Shown one piece after another: positions 36,001-49,100 of a stretch of 64,000 nt of DNA. A model generated the notes under the pieces. It was not told the origin of the DNA. It did no database searches and saw only the letters and a list, made by a program, of their open reading frames with translations. Source of the DNA: Posidonia oceanica (Eukaryota; Streptophyta; Magnoliopsida; Alismatales; Posidoniaceae); assembly GCA_037176725.1 (NCBI GenBank), contig JAZBRS010000050.1, positions 11,736,001 through 11,800,000 of the forward strand, read 5' to 3'. Within the stretch, counting starts at the first letter, position 1. Each line of letters opens with the position of its first letter. Made by a program: the position numbers and the translations under genes.

Positions 36001-38774
36001 AAACGCGAAGCACAGTAGCGATTTGTGAACCGAGACGCATGTCGGTATCAAAACACGAAGCAGGAAGGCGATTTGTCAACCGAGACGCAAGTCAGTAACT
36101 AACCGCGAAGCAGGAAGGCGATTTCCAACCGAGACGCAAGCCAGTAACAAACCGCGAAGTAGGAAAGAGATTTGTCAACTGAGATGCAAGTCAGTAACAA
36201 AACACGAAGCAGGAAGGCGATTTGTCTACCGAGACGCAAGTAGGTAACAAAACGCGAAGCAGGATAGCGATTTTTCAACTGAGACGCAAGTCGGTAACAA
36301 AACGCGAAGTAGGATAGCGATTTGTAAATCGAGACGCAAGTCGCAAACAAAATGTGAAGCAGGATAGCGATTTTGTCAATCGAGATGCAAGTCGGTAACA
36401 AAACGCGAAGCAGCATAGCAATTTGTCAATCCCAGATGCAAGTCAGTAACAAAACGGGATCCTGGTAGGCGATTTGTCAATCGAGACTGAAGTCAATAAC
36501 AAAACGTGAAGCCGGATAGTGATTTCTCCATTGAGTTGCAAGTTTGTAACAAAACGCGAAGCAGGATAGCGATTTGTCAACCGAGATGCAAGTCGGTAAC
36601 AAAACACGAAGTAGGATAGCAATTTGTCAACCGAGACGCAACTTGGCAACAATACGTGAAGCAGGATAGCGATTTATCAGCCGTGACGCAAGTCAGTAAC
36701 AAAACGCGAAGCAGGTACGCGATTTGTCAACCGACACGCAAGTCAGTCACAAAACGCGATGCAAGATGGCGATTTGTCAACCATTACGTAAGTCGGTAAC
36801 AAAACGCGAAGAAGGAATGCGATTTGTCAACCGAGACGCTTGTCGGTTACTAAACGCGAAGCTGGATAGCAATTTGTCAACCATGACGCAAGTCAGTAAG
36901 AAAATGCACAGCAGGATAGCGATTTGTCAATCGAGAAGCTTGTCGGTAACAAAACGTGAAGCACAATAGCGATTTGTCAACCGAGACGCATGTCGGTATC
37001 TAAACACAAAGTAGGACAGTGATTTGTCAACTGAGACGTAAGTCGGTTACAGACAGCGAAGCAGGAAGGCGATTTGTCAACCGAGACGCAAGTCAGTAAC
37101 AAACGCGAAGTAGGAAGGAGATTTGTCAACTGAGATGCAAGTCAATAACTAAACGCGAAACAGGAAGGCGATTTGTCAATCGAGATGCAAGTCGGTAACA
37201 AAACGCGAAGTAGGATTGCAATTTGTCAACCAAGATGCAAGTCGGTAACAAAACGCGAAGCAGCATAGCAATTTGTCAACTGAGATGCTAGTTGGTTACA
37301 AATCGCGAAGCAGGATAGCGATTTGTCAACCGTGAAGCAAGTCGGTATCAAAACGTGAAGTAGGATAGCGATTTCTCAAACGAGACGCAAGTCGGTAACA
37401 AAACGTGAAGCAGGATAGCGATTTGTCAACCGAGATGCAAGTCGGTAACAAAACGTGAAGTAGGATAGCAATTTGTCAACCGAGACGCAACTTGGCAACA
37501 ATACGTGAAGCAGGATAGCGATTTATCCGCCATGACGAAAGTCAGTAATAAAACGCGAAGCAGGTAGGTGATTTGTCAACCGACACGCAAGTCAGTAACA
37601 AAACGCGATGCAAGATGGCGATTTGTCAACCATGACGCAAGTCGGTAACAAAACGCGAAGCAGGAAGGCGATTTGTCAACTGAGACGCATGTTGGTTACT
37701 AAACGTGAAGCTGGATAGTAATTTGTCAACCATGACGCAAGTCAGTAACAAAACGCGAAGCAGGATAGCGATTTGTCAACCGAGATGCATGTCGGTAACA
37801 AAACGCGAAGCACAATAGCGATTTGTCAATCGAGACGCATGTTGGTATCAAAACACAAAGCAGGAAGGCGATTTGTCAACTGAGACGCAAGTCGGTTACA
37901 AACTGCGAAGCAGGAAGGTGATTTGTCAACCGAGACGCAAGTCAGTAACAAAACGCGAAGTAGGAAGGAGATTCGTCAACTGAGACGCAAGTCAGTAAAT
38001 AAACGCGAAGCAGGATGGCGATTTGTCTACCAAGACGCAAGTAGGTAACAAAACGCAAAGCAGGATAGCGATTTTTCAACCGAGACGCAAGTCGGTAACA
38101 AAACGCGAAGTAGGATCGCGATTTGTAAACCGAGACGCAAGTCGGAAACAAAACGTGAAGCAGGATAGCGATTTTGTCAATCGAGATGCAAGTCAGTAAC
38201 AAAACGCGAAGCAGGAAGGCAATTTGTCACACCCAGATGCAAGTCAGTAACAAAACGAGAACCTGGTAGGCATTTTGTCAATCTAGATCGGAGTCAGTAA
38301 CAAAACGTGAAGCCGGATAGCGATTTCTCAACCGAGATGCAAGTCTGTAACAAAACGCGAAGCAGGATAGCGATTTGTCAACCGAGATGCAAGTCGGTAA
38401 CAAAACGTGAAGTAGGATAGCAATTTGTCAACCGAGACGCAACTCGGCAACAATACGCGAAGCAGGAAGGCGATTTGTCAACCGACACGCATGTCATTAA
38501 CAAAACGCGATGCAAGATGGCGATTTGTCAACGAAGACGCAAGTCGGTAACAAAATACGAAGCAGGAAGTCGATTTGTCAACCGAGATGCTTGTCGGTCA
38601 CTAAACGCGATGCAGGATAGCGATTTGTCAACCACGATGCAAGTCAGTAACAAAACGCGAAGCAAGATAGCGATTTGTCAATCGAGATGCAAGTCGGTAA
38701 CAAAACGCGAAGCGCAATAGCGATTTGTCAACCGAGACGCAAGTCTGTGACAAAATGCGAAGCTGGAAGGCGAT
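33043..38774. repeat. 50-bp satellite array, right block
   Basis: About 114 copies of the same monomer as 1-4853. Removing E1 and one GTAAC copy rejoins the two blocks in phase. Blocks of ordered variants recur: for example 'caactcggcaacaat' types near 33440, 34490, 35237, 35697, 36632, 37487 and 38447, and 'gcacaatag' types near 33750, 34810, 36010, 36960, 37810 and 38710. That gives a ragged higher-order repeat of about 0.45-1.05 kb. Confidence 0.97.
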
Positions 38775-41700
38775 TGTTGACACCCCATCTTGGCAGGCTT
38801 GGACCCTTGGAGCCCTCCTTGGTGATTGCTGGATCAAACCCCAACCAAACCCTAACCCTAGTCCCTCTTCTCAACCCTTCAAAATCAGCCTGTCTTGGCC
38901 TAAACCTTTACCCCCCTTCCCAACCTCTGAACCTAACCAAAATTCATAGGAAAACCCACCACTATCCACTCAACAAACCTACCCAAAAACCTAGGATTTT
39001 CCAAGCCTGACCCATTCCCAAAAACCCTAGAAAACTTAGGTGAAACTACCCTTTTTCTATGCCTTGAAACCCCTCCAAAACCTCCTTAGAATCAAACCAA
39101 AATTCCAGACCCAAGACTTCAAAACCTAGACTACCCACCCACCAATTTTCACCCCATTCTAAGACCATTAGGACCCTCTTTCACCCAAATTATCCTTTTC
39201 TCTCTCCGGGATTATCATTTTCTCTCTCCTCTCTCTCTCCTGATTATCATCTCTCTTTTCATCCCTTTCTGATCCTTTTTCTAGTCTGGCTGTGGGCCCC
39301 CTCTGTGCTTCTATCCTTCCTCTATCCTATCCCTATTTTTACTTTATTTTTAACACTTTTTCTGAATTTTTTAAAAATCGTTTTCCTCCAACCTACCTTT
39401 TCCCTTTTATTCCCCTTTTTATTCCATTTTTTTTCCTCCTTCTCTTTTCCCTTTTCTCCCTTTTGCAAAAATCCACAAAAACCCATAAAAATCTGTAAAA
39501 TCTCAAAACATAAAACAAACAAATCAGTACCCTAAGAAAAACAATTAAAAAATGTTAAACAAGCAATTAACAACTTAAACTTAACTTAAGCAAGCTAAAA
39601 AGAAGACTAAACATGCAAACTAAAAAATGCAAAACAAATCAAAAGAAAACACTGAAAAATCAGGAAAAAAGCTAAAACAAAATCAAAACCCACCAAAGGT
39701 AAGAACCCATCAGAAGAATTAAAAAACAAGCCCTAAAAAGGAGAATTAGAAATCAAACATTAAAACAAATAATTAAAAAAGGCAAAGGACTTAACCTAGT
39801 AAACACAAGAAAAACAAGTTAAAAACTTAATTTAAAAAGAAAAGGAAAACACATCTGAAAAGCCTAAAAGACACTCTATTAAACCAGAAAAAATCCAACT
39901 AAAAACTTCAAGAAAAAAACAATAAATAAAAATCCAAACATAACTTAAAAGATTTAAGAAGGAAAAACCCTAAGAAGACTACAACTTGAAAACATAAAAC
40001 CAACCCTGATTAATAGGAAAATAAATCCTAAAAAATCCTAATTAATATCCCAAGTGTCCAGCAGAAGAAATGAAATTTTTAAAATAATTTAAAAAGGGAT
40101 TAACAAACGTTTAAACAAGTGAAAACCAATTAGGAACAAAACCAAAGTCCTAAAACCCTAATCAAGCCCAAAACACATTAATCAACTCAAAATAACCATC
40201 AAAAATCTTAATTAAAATCCTAATCTACAGCAAAACTCTTCTAATATTTTTATTTATTTTTAGTTTATTTTCACCTATTTTATTTCCCCATTCTACCCTC
40301 TCTTTCTTTCTTCCTTCTTTCTTTCTTTCTTTCTTTCCTTACTGGGCTCAATCCGGCCTGTTTCTTCTTTTTTCTTCTTTTTCTTTCTTTTTCTCGGCCC
40401 GCAGCAGTCCGGCCCGCTTCCCTTTCCTCCTTCTTCTTCCTCTCCTCCTCTGTGTTTCTCTCCACCGATTTTTCTTCCCGCGAGCTCGCGACTACAGCAT
40501 TCCCTCCTTTGTTCAAATTCGAGCCTCCATCTTATCGTCTACAGAACTCGCCGCCTCTCTTCTATCTCAGCACCGATTCTGGGAGGCATCAAGTGCCTGT
40601 CATCTCGCCGGCTGCTGGTCCCTTCAGCTGCAGTGACGCCGGTGGAATTCAAACCACTGGCTCGCGCCCAACAGTCTCCTCCTCCTCTTTTTTTTAGCCC
40701 GTTCCTCCTTCAATCCGTGAGAGCAGAGGGAGAGGCAATCAGAGAGAGCTAAGGAGAGAGCCAACCAGTGCGAGAAGAGGATCAGACCAGAGTCCGGACT
40801 TTCCTTCCACCAGTGCAGCCTCCCTTCTCCTGGGCATTTCATCCAATTCCAGAGTGAAGAGAGAGTAGAGGAGAGTGTTTGAGAGCCACCCTTGCATCTC
40901 GGAGAGAAGCCCCCACTTCAGACCGATCCCCACACCCAATTCTCCCCTTTTCTTCTCTGAAAAGTTCAGCAAACGCCCTTCTTCCATTCCCAGCTAACCA
41001 ACACCCTTCCTAGCCTTCATCCTTCTCCTAATTCCTTCCCCAAACTCACCCAGCACACAGCCATTTCCCCTCATCTTCCTACAGCCATTCCACCACCCGA
41101 AACACCTTCAAACCATTCCGAACACCCACAGCAACCCAACTCCAACCCACCAGACAATTCCCCTCACCACAGCCCGCTGCTTCCTTCCAAACTCCACCCA
41201 ATAATCCACCAGACATCCACCTTTCCAGAGCCTCCGACATCAAACCAAATCATCCACCACAGACCTTAAAACCCACTACAAACACTTAACCTTATTTCTG
41301 TCAGAAATCAACCCAGACCTCAATTTCCCCTCCACTCGTACCAGAAACCTTCTCCGAGCATCCAGCTACACTCCTCAGCCCTCCAGCAACCACCCGGAGG
41401 GTCCCATCCAGTCCGGCGTGCAGCAAACAGTCCCCCCGACCTCCGGCTGCCTCTGTGAACCCACGATCAGTCAGATCTTTCGCCGGTCTTCGCAGCAGCT
41501 GTCCAACCATCCAGGAAGCTCCGGAGGGTCACTCTGAGTCGATCCCAGTCCTCGCGAGCAGCAGACAGCATCCACAGCGACCGGACGAGTTCCACCGGCG
41601 ACCTCTGAAGCCACCTGCGTCGGGAGGACATCCCAGCCACGGAAACAGGTATATTCTTGCTCCCTTAGTCTCCTTTTCATCCTGTGTTGCTTCTCAGCCT

Positions 41701-43849
41701 TTTAGAAATAGGTTCCCGGCCCTCTTGCCCTGCTTCTGCTCGCCGCTCCGGTCGTCTTCTCCGGCGCAGTTCTTCGGTCGCTTCGTCGCTCTGGGCAGCG
41801 GAATGCAGCTCCCGCGATCGTCTCAGCTCCGCACGAGTCCCAGGAGCGTTCCCCAGCCCTCATAACGCAGCATCGCTGCGTTGATCGGCCGGACGAACCT
41901 CCTGAGGCTCTGCAGAGCTCCGGCGACTGCTCCAGCGCGCTCCAGGCTGCGTCGTCCTCCGCCGAGCATCGTCCGACCTCCGTCAGGACCTGGAGGCGCC
42001 TCCCCACCGGTCTGCGCCGCTCCAACACCCCCGTGCCGGCGTTCATGGACGCTGGCAGCTTGCTGCTACAGTGTCCATGGCCGTCGGCCATAGCACTGTT
42101 CACTTATTTTTCTGATATCTAAGTTTTCTTGCAAATATTGCATTTCTGGTCTGAGTTTTTTCATTTTTACATTCCGGTCCTTATTTCATTTATTCTGCTT
42201 AGTTTTTAATTAAATACTTTGCTAAATTGCGCAATCTGTTTATGTTTTTCAATATTTGCAAGTAGATCCTTTTACTGTGCTGTGCTGCTTTAATTTTTTT
42301 GTAGTTTAGTCCTCCTGTTCTCAGTTTTTGCACCTAGGTCCTGCATTTAATCAGTTCATTTATTTACTCATATTTACCATACTGTATTGCATCCTGGCCC
42401 CTTGCATGTTTTTATTTTTGCATTTAAGTCCATGTACTGTAGAAACTTAGGTTCTGATTTTTATTTTTGGTTGATGCATTGCATATTAGCCCCTCTGCTT
42501 TATCATATTTACAGTTAGGTCCATTTTAAATGGACAGTAACTGTGCTGCATCCATTTTAGCTTATTAAATTGCATTTTTAACCCCATGTTTTCCAGAAAT
42601 TGCACTGTGGTCCTGTCATTTAAATTCCAGAGCATATTTTCCATACTAAATTGCATTTTCAGCCCCTACATGATTTGAAAATCACATCTAGGTCCCTGCA
42701 TGTTTTAAAAAATCATGTGAAAAGACCATTTTGCCCCTAGGTCGCATTTTAGCCCCTATGCCTACCAAATTTCATACAGACCTTCCACTAGTACCCCTAG
42801 ACTCCCCAGGACCTTGTTTTCTGGAAAATTTGCATTTTAGACCCTAGATTTTTTCGAAATTGCACTCTGACCCCTTTTGGTTTCAAAATCTCTTTTAAAG
42901 CATATCTTCTTTTCAAAACACCTTCCTGAGCCTAGTTTTTTGCCAAATAGACCCTTGGCTTCCCCTGTTTTCAAAGTCTTCTCCTGTGGAACCCTGTTTT
43001 CTGGAAAATTTGCACTTTTAGCCCCTCTTCTTTTTCAAAATGCCTTCTGAACTCCTGGTTTTTCCCAAATTACTTCTCTTTGCTTTTCTTGCTTTCGCAT
43101 GCATCCTGCACTCACTTAGTCTTGCATTTTAGCATCTTCTTGCACACACTAAGCACTTCTAGCTCCCTTTCACTTGGGAGGACCTTTTTGCACATCCCTA
43201 GAACCTCCTGAACACCTAGATCTGTTCTTCTCCCCTGTTCTGGCCCTTCTGCCTTGGAGCTGTGATATCTTCCAATCCGACCGTTGGATCTTCTCAAATG
43301 AGCTGCCCAGGCGACCGCAGCGAAGCGTTCTTCAGCATGGACCAGACAGACTTCAGATCAGGCTCCCGGATCTCCAGGTATGTCCTCCTGAACCCCTGCA
43401 TTGCATTCATTTGCATGGCATTTGCACAGTTTTCCTCGTTTTTGCTTTTTGTCTCTTTGAGCATGTAGAATAGGACTTCCCCTTTCTGCCTGTACCTCCC
43501 AATCTCCGTTTCGCGTATTCTTGTGTGTTTTGCGTTGTGTTTTCCCTGGATTTACCCCTTAATGTGACTTTCTTCCCCTCTTTCCACGATCCGATCGCAT
43601 CGCGAGCTTTGGGCAGCATGCGAGACACATCGTGGAATGATCTAGTGGGAAACAGCCGCAAAAAGGTGGTAATCCCTCCATTTGTCCCTTCTCTCCTCAG
43701 TGGGTCTTCACACCTAATCTGAGTGGTCTTAAACAGCGTTTGTTCTCATACACACGTTGTCTTGCCTCCCCCTTTGACCCCTTTTAATCTCTTTCTGCAT
43801 TCCTGCATTTGCATGGCTTTTTCGAGGTTTTTGCTTCGCTGTTTTGGCA

Positions 43850-44160
43850 CCGTTTTGCGTGCCCGCCCTCGTTTTCGCTCCGTTTTGCGTACCCATCTGT
43901 TTTCTTGTCTCGTTTTGCGCACTGTCTTGCCTTCTCGTTCGTTTTATGTGCCGGTTTCTTTCTCTCGCTCCGTTTTGCGTACCTTTCTGTTTTCTCGTCT
44001 CGTTTTGAGTAGTTTCCTGTTTTCTTGCCTCGTTTTGCATGTTGTCTCGCTTTCTCGCTTGTTCCGCGTGCCGATTTCGCTTCTCTGCATCGTCTTGCGT
44101 GCCTTTCTCGTTTCTCGCCTCGTTTTGCGTGTTTTATGCCGTTTTCTCTTGCGTGCCGAT
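43850..44160 (+). repeat. 30-bp minisatellite inside E2 5' LTR
   Basis: About ten units beginning CGTTTTGCGT and ending in a TCTCGTCT-like segment. They keep one frame open over 43723-44283 (186 codons). The equivalent frame is open in both E1 LTRs, but the peptide is repetitive and unlike any protein I recognise. Confidence 0.75.
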
Positions 44161-44663
44161 CGCATTGCATGGTTTTGCCATTGTTTTGCTTTTTCGCTTG
44201 CATTTGCATATAGGGCTATGATGCTTACTGCCTGGAGTTCTCACGAGCTAGGTTTCGCCTGGTTCGGAACACGGACAGCGTAGCTGAGCACTTAGAGAGC
44301 ACGTTTACTTCCCTGCCTTGCATTTTCCCACTTAGAGCACTCCTTGAGCATTCATTTAGGCAATCATAGGCACATAGGCATCCAATCCTGCATCCTTCTG
44401 CGTATGCGAGCGTAAGCCTAGAAAGACCGATTTTCGGGCGTGTCGGGGGTGCCTAATACCTTCCCCGCACGTAACAGGAGTCCTTACCCTGTCTTTTGGC
44501 CCGCAATGACCGTACCGCCCTTATCCTAGGTTAGAGTCATCGCATTTGCATTCATTTGCATTTGTTTTCCTTTGCATTGCTTTGCTTCGCATTTCTTTCT
44601 TGGTTTTGCGTGTTAATTCATGCATTTCCCCCGGTTTTCCTTGTCTCCCGTTAATAGACATGG

Positions 44664-44674
44664 TGGCGACTCTG
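44664..44674 (+). other. Primer-binding-site-like sequence inside E2 5' LTR
   Basis: TGGCGACTCTG, identical to the first 11 bases of E1's real primer binding site and closer to it than E2's own (TGGCGACTCCG). It lies 115-125 bp before the LTR end. Confidence 0.7.
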
Positions 44675-44789
44675 ATTTGTCTTATCTTTCCCTTTTCTCC
44701 TCGATTTAAGTGTTTTTCGAGTTGAGCCTCTTCCTCGGATCTCAATCGCCGCTAAATAGCGAGCCTGGTTCCGATCGGGATCGCTACAG

Positions 44790-44808
44790 TGGCGACTCCG
44801 CTGGGGAC
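44790..44808 (+). other. E2 primer binding site
   Basis: TGGCGACTCCGCTGGGGAC, one base after the LTR end. It differs from E1's by T to C at the tenth base. Complementary to a tRNA 3' end; an arginine tRNA is the usual primer for this lineage. Confidence 0.88.
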
Positions 44809-46118
44809 TGCTGGACTCCGGCTTTCGCTTCTGGCTTTTTCGCTCGCTTGTTTTGCAGCTTTGTCTGCCTTGTGTGCCTTTCTTTGCCTGTTTTGCTCGC
44901 TTCTTTGTGCAAACCCCTAGCAAGTCGCTTCGTGGCTACTTTGCTTGGGTTTCGCACCTCTTTCGCCTCGGTTTGCGCTTCCTCTTGCTTGGCTTCGCTT
45001 ATGTGCTTGTTTATTTACTTATTGTCTTGCTTATACTCCTATTTCTTTTACAGTCTGCTTACTTTTACCTTATTTTGCCTTACTTGCTTATTATTGCTTT
45101 AATTCTTGCACATTGCATGTCTACATACTTTGCTTGGCTAAAATACATGCTTTTTGGATGTTGAATGCTTCTTTTACACTCTTGCTATGTCACCACACAC
45201 GCACATACTATGCCTACGTGCCTTTTGACTTGATGAATGCTTCTTTTTCACCATCATGTTCACAAGCACTCGCACATGCCATGAACATGCCTTTTGTCGT
45301 GTTGTATGATGGTTGCTTGCCATTTTGACTGATTTTCTTCCTTTTTGCACTTGCCATGCTTAGGATAGTAGAGACTTGTCTGCTTCCCCCATGGTTAACT
45401 AAAAAATGCAAGTAAAAAGAACTTCTAGGGGCAACTAGAGACTACAAACAATCCTTCACTCCCTTTGGTTAATAAAATGCGCAAGATAAAAAACTCTAAT
45501 CATTTGCATAAGCATCATATAGGGCATGCATTCTTCTCCTCTGAGTCCACCTACTAGTCTGCGAAGGACGATTCCGGCCTCTTGTTCCACTGCTTTGGGC
45601 GTGGCATAAGTTGGTCGGTCCGTCCCCTCCTTGTCCGGGGGTCGTGTCGGTGTTAGTAGAGGGTACCACCCACGCTTTGGCGGGGTAGAGGCCACCAACG
45701 CACCACCCTGTCATTACCTGAGCTTTGGGCCGGGAGTTAGACAGGGGACCTATTTTTTTCTGACCTGAGTCGATGACCCGTACATCCAGGGATACCCGGA
45801 GTAGACAACCTTACTAGGACACACTAGTTAGGTGAGGGGGGCATACTAGAAAGCATGCATATCATTCACGCCACTTAACTAACTCATTTGCATTCATCCT
45901 CTAGTTTCTAACCCTAATTTCCTTCTGTTGTGTCAGCGTGATCGGTAAGCGAGTTACCTTTGCCAGAGCTTGAGTACCGACCCTCGTTGACCCCCTTTTG
46001 CGACTTAGTTCGCGACCATTCCCCTTCCGAGCTATCCGCACTTGCGACGATAGCTCCTCTTAGGAAGCATCGCTTGAATACCCGTCGCAGCCCAGTTCTC
46101 ACACGCTCTAGGTCAGCA
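44809..46118 (+). other. E2 leader between primer binding site and gag
   Basis: About 1.3 kb with no conserved ORF. TTTCTAACCCTAAT, a pyrimidine-rich stretch and TTGTGTCAG (CAG at 45934-45936) form a good candidate 3' splice site 182 bp before the gag ATG. The same signals are present in E1. No matching 5' splice site could be assigned. Presumably also contains packaging signals, not identifiable by eye. Confidence 0.65.
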
Positions 46119-49100
46119 ATGGCCCAGTACGTTAGTGAGCCTTCTTTTACTCCTGCCACGGAGGGTGTTTCCGTTCTGGCCCCCCCGGTTGCTCTTTCTG
46201 TCCCACTTGTTCCCCCTCCGACGCCAGGGTTTCCTCCTCTGACGTCTCTAGGTTCTCAGTACACCCCGGGACAGTGGCAAGCCTCCCTTCCTCCGGATCC
46301 GGTCGCCGAGTCTATCTTGACGGCCGTTACTCGCGCTCCGGAGACGCCACTGCCCCCTCCATCCCAGGGATACGTCGCTTTTGACATCCCTTCCACCGCT
46401 GCTGCGACCTTCTCTGTAGAATCCTTCCCTCCCGGACAGTCTGTGTCCGTGCCACTTGTTTCTCAGCCTCCGCCGGCACTGCACTTCAGCGTCCCCACTG
46501 GCGAGACGCCCGAGGCGCAGTACCAGCATCTGATGGAGCTCGCCCAGAGACTGCAGGGCATGGCTCTATCAGTTCGTCCTCCTTCTGTCCCTGTCGTTCC
46601 TGAGGTTCCTCCGAGGCCAGTTCCTGCATTCCTTGCATCAACCTCTACACTTCCGCCTCGACCATCGTCGCAACTGCTCACGGTTCCGACGATGGGGGCT
46701 CGTTTGCCGCCTCCTCCTGCACAACACTTGGCACAGCATGCTCCACTTCCTCCTGGTGGTCAACCCTTTGGATCGGCTGGAGCCCAGTACCTCACTGGCC
46801 CGCTGTCTGGCACCCCGCCTGCACAGCAACTGGTGCTCCGCCATCCTACCCCTGTCCCAGCACAGCATGGCATTTATTCTTCTCCTCTCCCTCAAGTCCA
46901 GCATCCTGCATACACTCCTGCATACACTATCCCCCAGCACGGATACGCCAGCCATCCCGTTGCTCCACCAGGCGACGCTATGATAGATCCGGAGGAGCAC
47001 TTAGGTGCGACCCATTCGGCGTATGTGCTTGCTACCCCTGCTGATCCCTCTCCTACAGCAGCAATCCCAGACCCCATCAATAACCGGATGGACGTCTTGG
47101 AGAAAGCACTACGACTAGTGCAGGGTACTGAGCACCAGACCTACCAGTTCCGGGACCTCTGCTGCTTTCCAGAGGCGGTACTCCCTCCGAAGTTCAAAAT
47201 CCCGGACTTCGAGAAGTATAATGGTAGGGGCTGCCCTGTAGCACACCTGAAGGCGTATTGCGGTGATCTCGCTCAGCTTCAGGCTGACGAGAGGTTGCTG
47301 ATCCGCTTGTTCCAGAAGAGTTTGACCGGGCCGGCACTTAAGTGGTTCACATCACTCGATATGTCAGCCATCAAGACTTGGAACGACCTCAGTCAGGCGT
47401 TCCTGGAGCAGTACTCCTTCAACCTCGATCTTGTCCCAAAGAGGGCGGACTTGATCGCCATCAAGCAGAACTCTGGCGAGCCGTTCGGGGAGTACGTCGG
47501 CCGCTGGCGCGCCCTTGCCTCTCAGGTTCGAGATAGACCCTCTGACGAGGAGTCTATCGAGATCGTTATCAAAGGGGCGCAGCCGTCTCTCGGAGCTCTG
47601 CTTAGCATTCAACCAGTCACTACTTTCGCGGCACTCATCAGAGCTGGAGCGCGCGTGGAGAGTTCTTTGCGGAGTGGCAACTTCCCAGCTCTCTCTGCGT
47701 TCGCTAAGCAGGCAGTGATAAGCAGCAACAGTGCCAACAGCAGCACCCCCAACAACAACAACAGCGGCAGCAACAACAACCGCCCGAAGAGGAAGGACTC
47801 GCCGAAACCCGCTGTTGCATTCGTCGATTCTCCTGCTGTGCCTGTTCACTTGCCGTCTCGGCCTGCCCCAGCTCAGATGGTGTACGCTCCTGCACCTAGG
47901 AATCCACACACACCGCACATCACAACCACCGCTAGACCGGTCTATCCTGCCGCACCGGTTCAGCAAGGCCCGTACCCGAGGCAAAGAAGACCACCCGCTG
48001 AGAGGAGGAATTTCACCCCACTGGTGGAACCGCTCACGGTCATCTTGCCGAAGGTGGCATCGCTCCTGAAGTTCCCGGAGGTTCGTCCGCCGCCAAGCCC
48101 TCTGCCGCATTGGTTTAGGCCGGACCTCTTCTGCAATTTCCATCGAAGCGTCGGGCATTCGACGGATAATTGCTTCTCCCTGCGGAACGCAATTCAGGAC
48201 TTGATCGAATCGGGAACGATTGTGATCGACACGCACGAGGCTTCCTCTCAAGCACGCACTCATGCATCTGCATCTCCAGCTGTTCCCCCGCATTCTGGCA
48301 TCGTCCGCCAACCTTTACCGGAGCACTCTCATCCGGGAAGGGCGGGAACCTCAGGCGTCCACTCTGTTTTTCCTTCTGGGCCTGCTACTTCTGTAGTAGA
48401 CCCCTCTGATCTTATCTCTGACCTCTCTGAGCCTTTCCCAGTCAGTCTCTATTTGGCGGCAGTTGCCGGCTCCGAGTCGGGAATCCATTTGATCCGACCG
48501 CGTGCCAGGCCGGAGCGCCCTCGCGCGTCTCCCACCGTGCTCTCTCAGGCTCAATCTCCTGTACACCTTTTAGCCAGAGCCCAGCCTAGTTCTCCCATTC
48601 ATCTTCTAGGCAGACCTCAACCTGCCCCAGCCTTCCCACCCCAGCAACCATATCCCTTAGACAGACCTCAGTATCCTGTAGGTCCCCCTGTAACCCCTCC
48701 TGTGCTCGCAGCACATGCTCCAGCCGTCATTAACTTGACCATGGACACCCATCGCGTCCCTTACAGCTACGCCACAGAAATGTGCGCGGAAGTAACGCGA
48801 TCGGGGAGGATTTACAGGCCCCCAGCACCAGCAACTAGGCCAACTCATCTTAGACCAGTTATACCCTCACCCTCAGGCCAACCCTTAGCAGATCCAACCC
48901 CGGATCAGCCTGTAGTTAGCCAAGCCCCTAGCCGGCCTGTAGTAACTCAGCTTCCTGCCACTACCCCTGTAGAACCTGCTAGAATCACCCCTCCAGCTGC
49001 TAGGAGAGACCAACCTAGAGCAGACCTAACCTCTCAGCTTAAGAAGGTCAAAGCCGACATCTCCATCTGGGATTTGATCCACACTTCTGCCGAACACCGC

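Larger units (their letters stand above)
38775..44788 (+). repeat. E2 5' LTR (6,014 bp)
   Basis: Begins TGTTGACACC and ends GATCGCTACA. Homologous to the E1 LTRs along its length but clearly diverged and 186 bp longer, so E1 and E2 are members of two subgroups of one family. Contents in order: C-rich start with two CCCTA telomere-like units (38847-38861), C/T-rich and then A-rich stretches (about 39540-40260), CTTT microsatellite (about 40300-40336), GC-rich block (about 41300-42090), C/T-rich block, 30-bp minisatellite, and a conserved 3' end. No genuine gene. Confidence 0.95.

Noticed and set aside
38847..38861. Telomere-like AAACCCTAACCCTAG at the LTR start
   Set aside because: Only two units, conserved as part of the LTR in its family (degenerate in E1), so not a telomere or interstitial telomeric array.
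45960..46118. Upstream in-frame start of gag at 45960
   Set aside because: The preceding codons are not maintained in frame in E1, whereas MAQYVSE is shared, so 46119 is the better start.
47364..48311. 315-aa open frame antisense to gag in E2, and similar antisense frames along pol
   Set aside because: Shadow of the GC-rich gag codons; the E1 equivalent is broken and the sense frame carries clear gag motifs.
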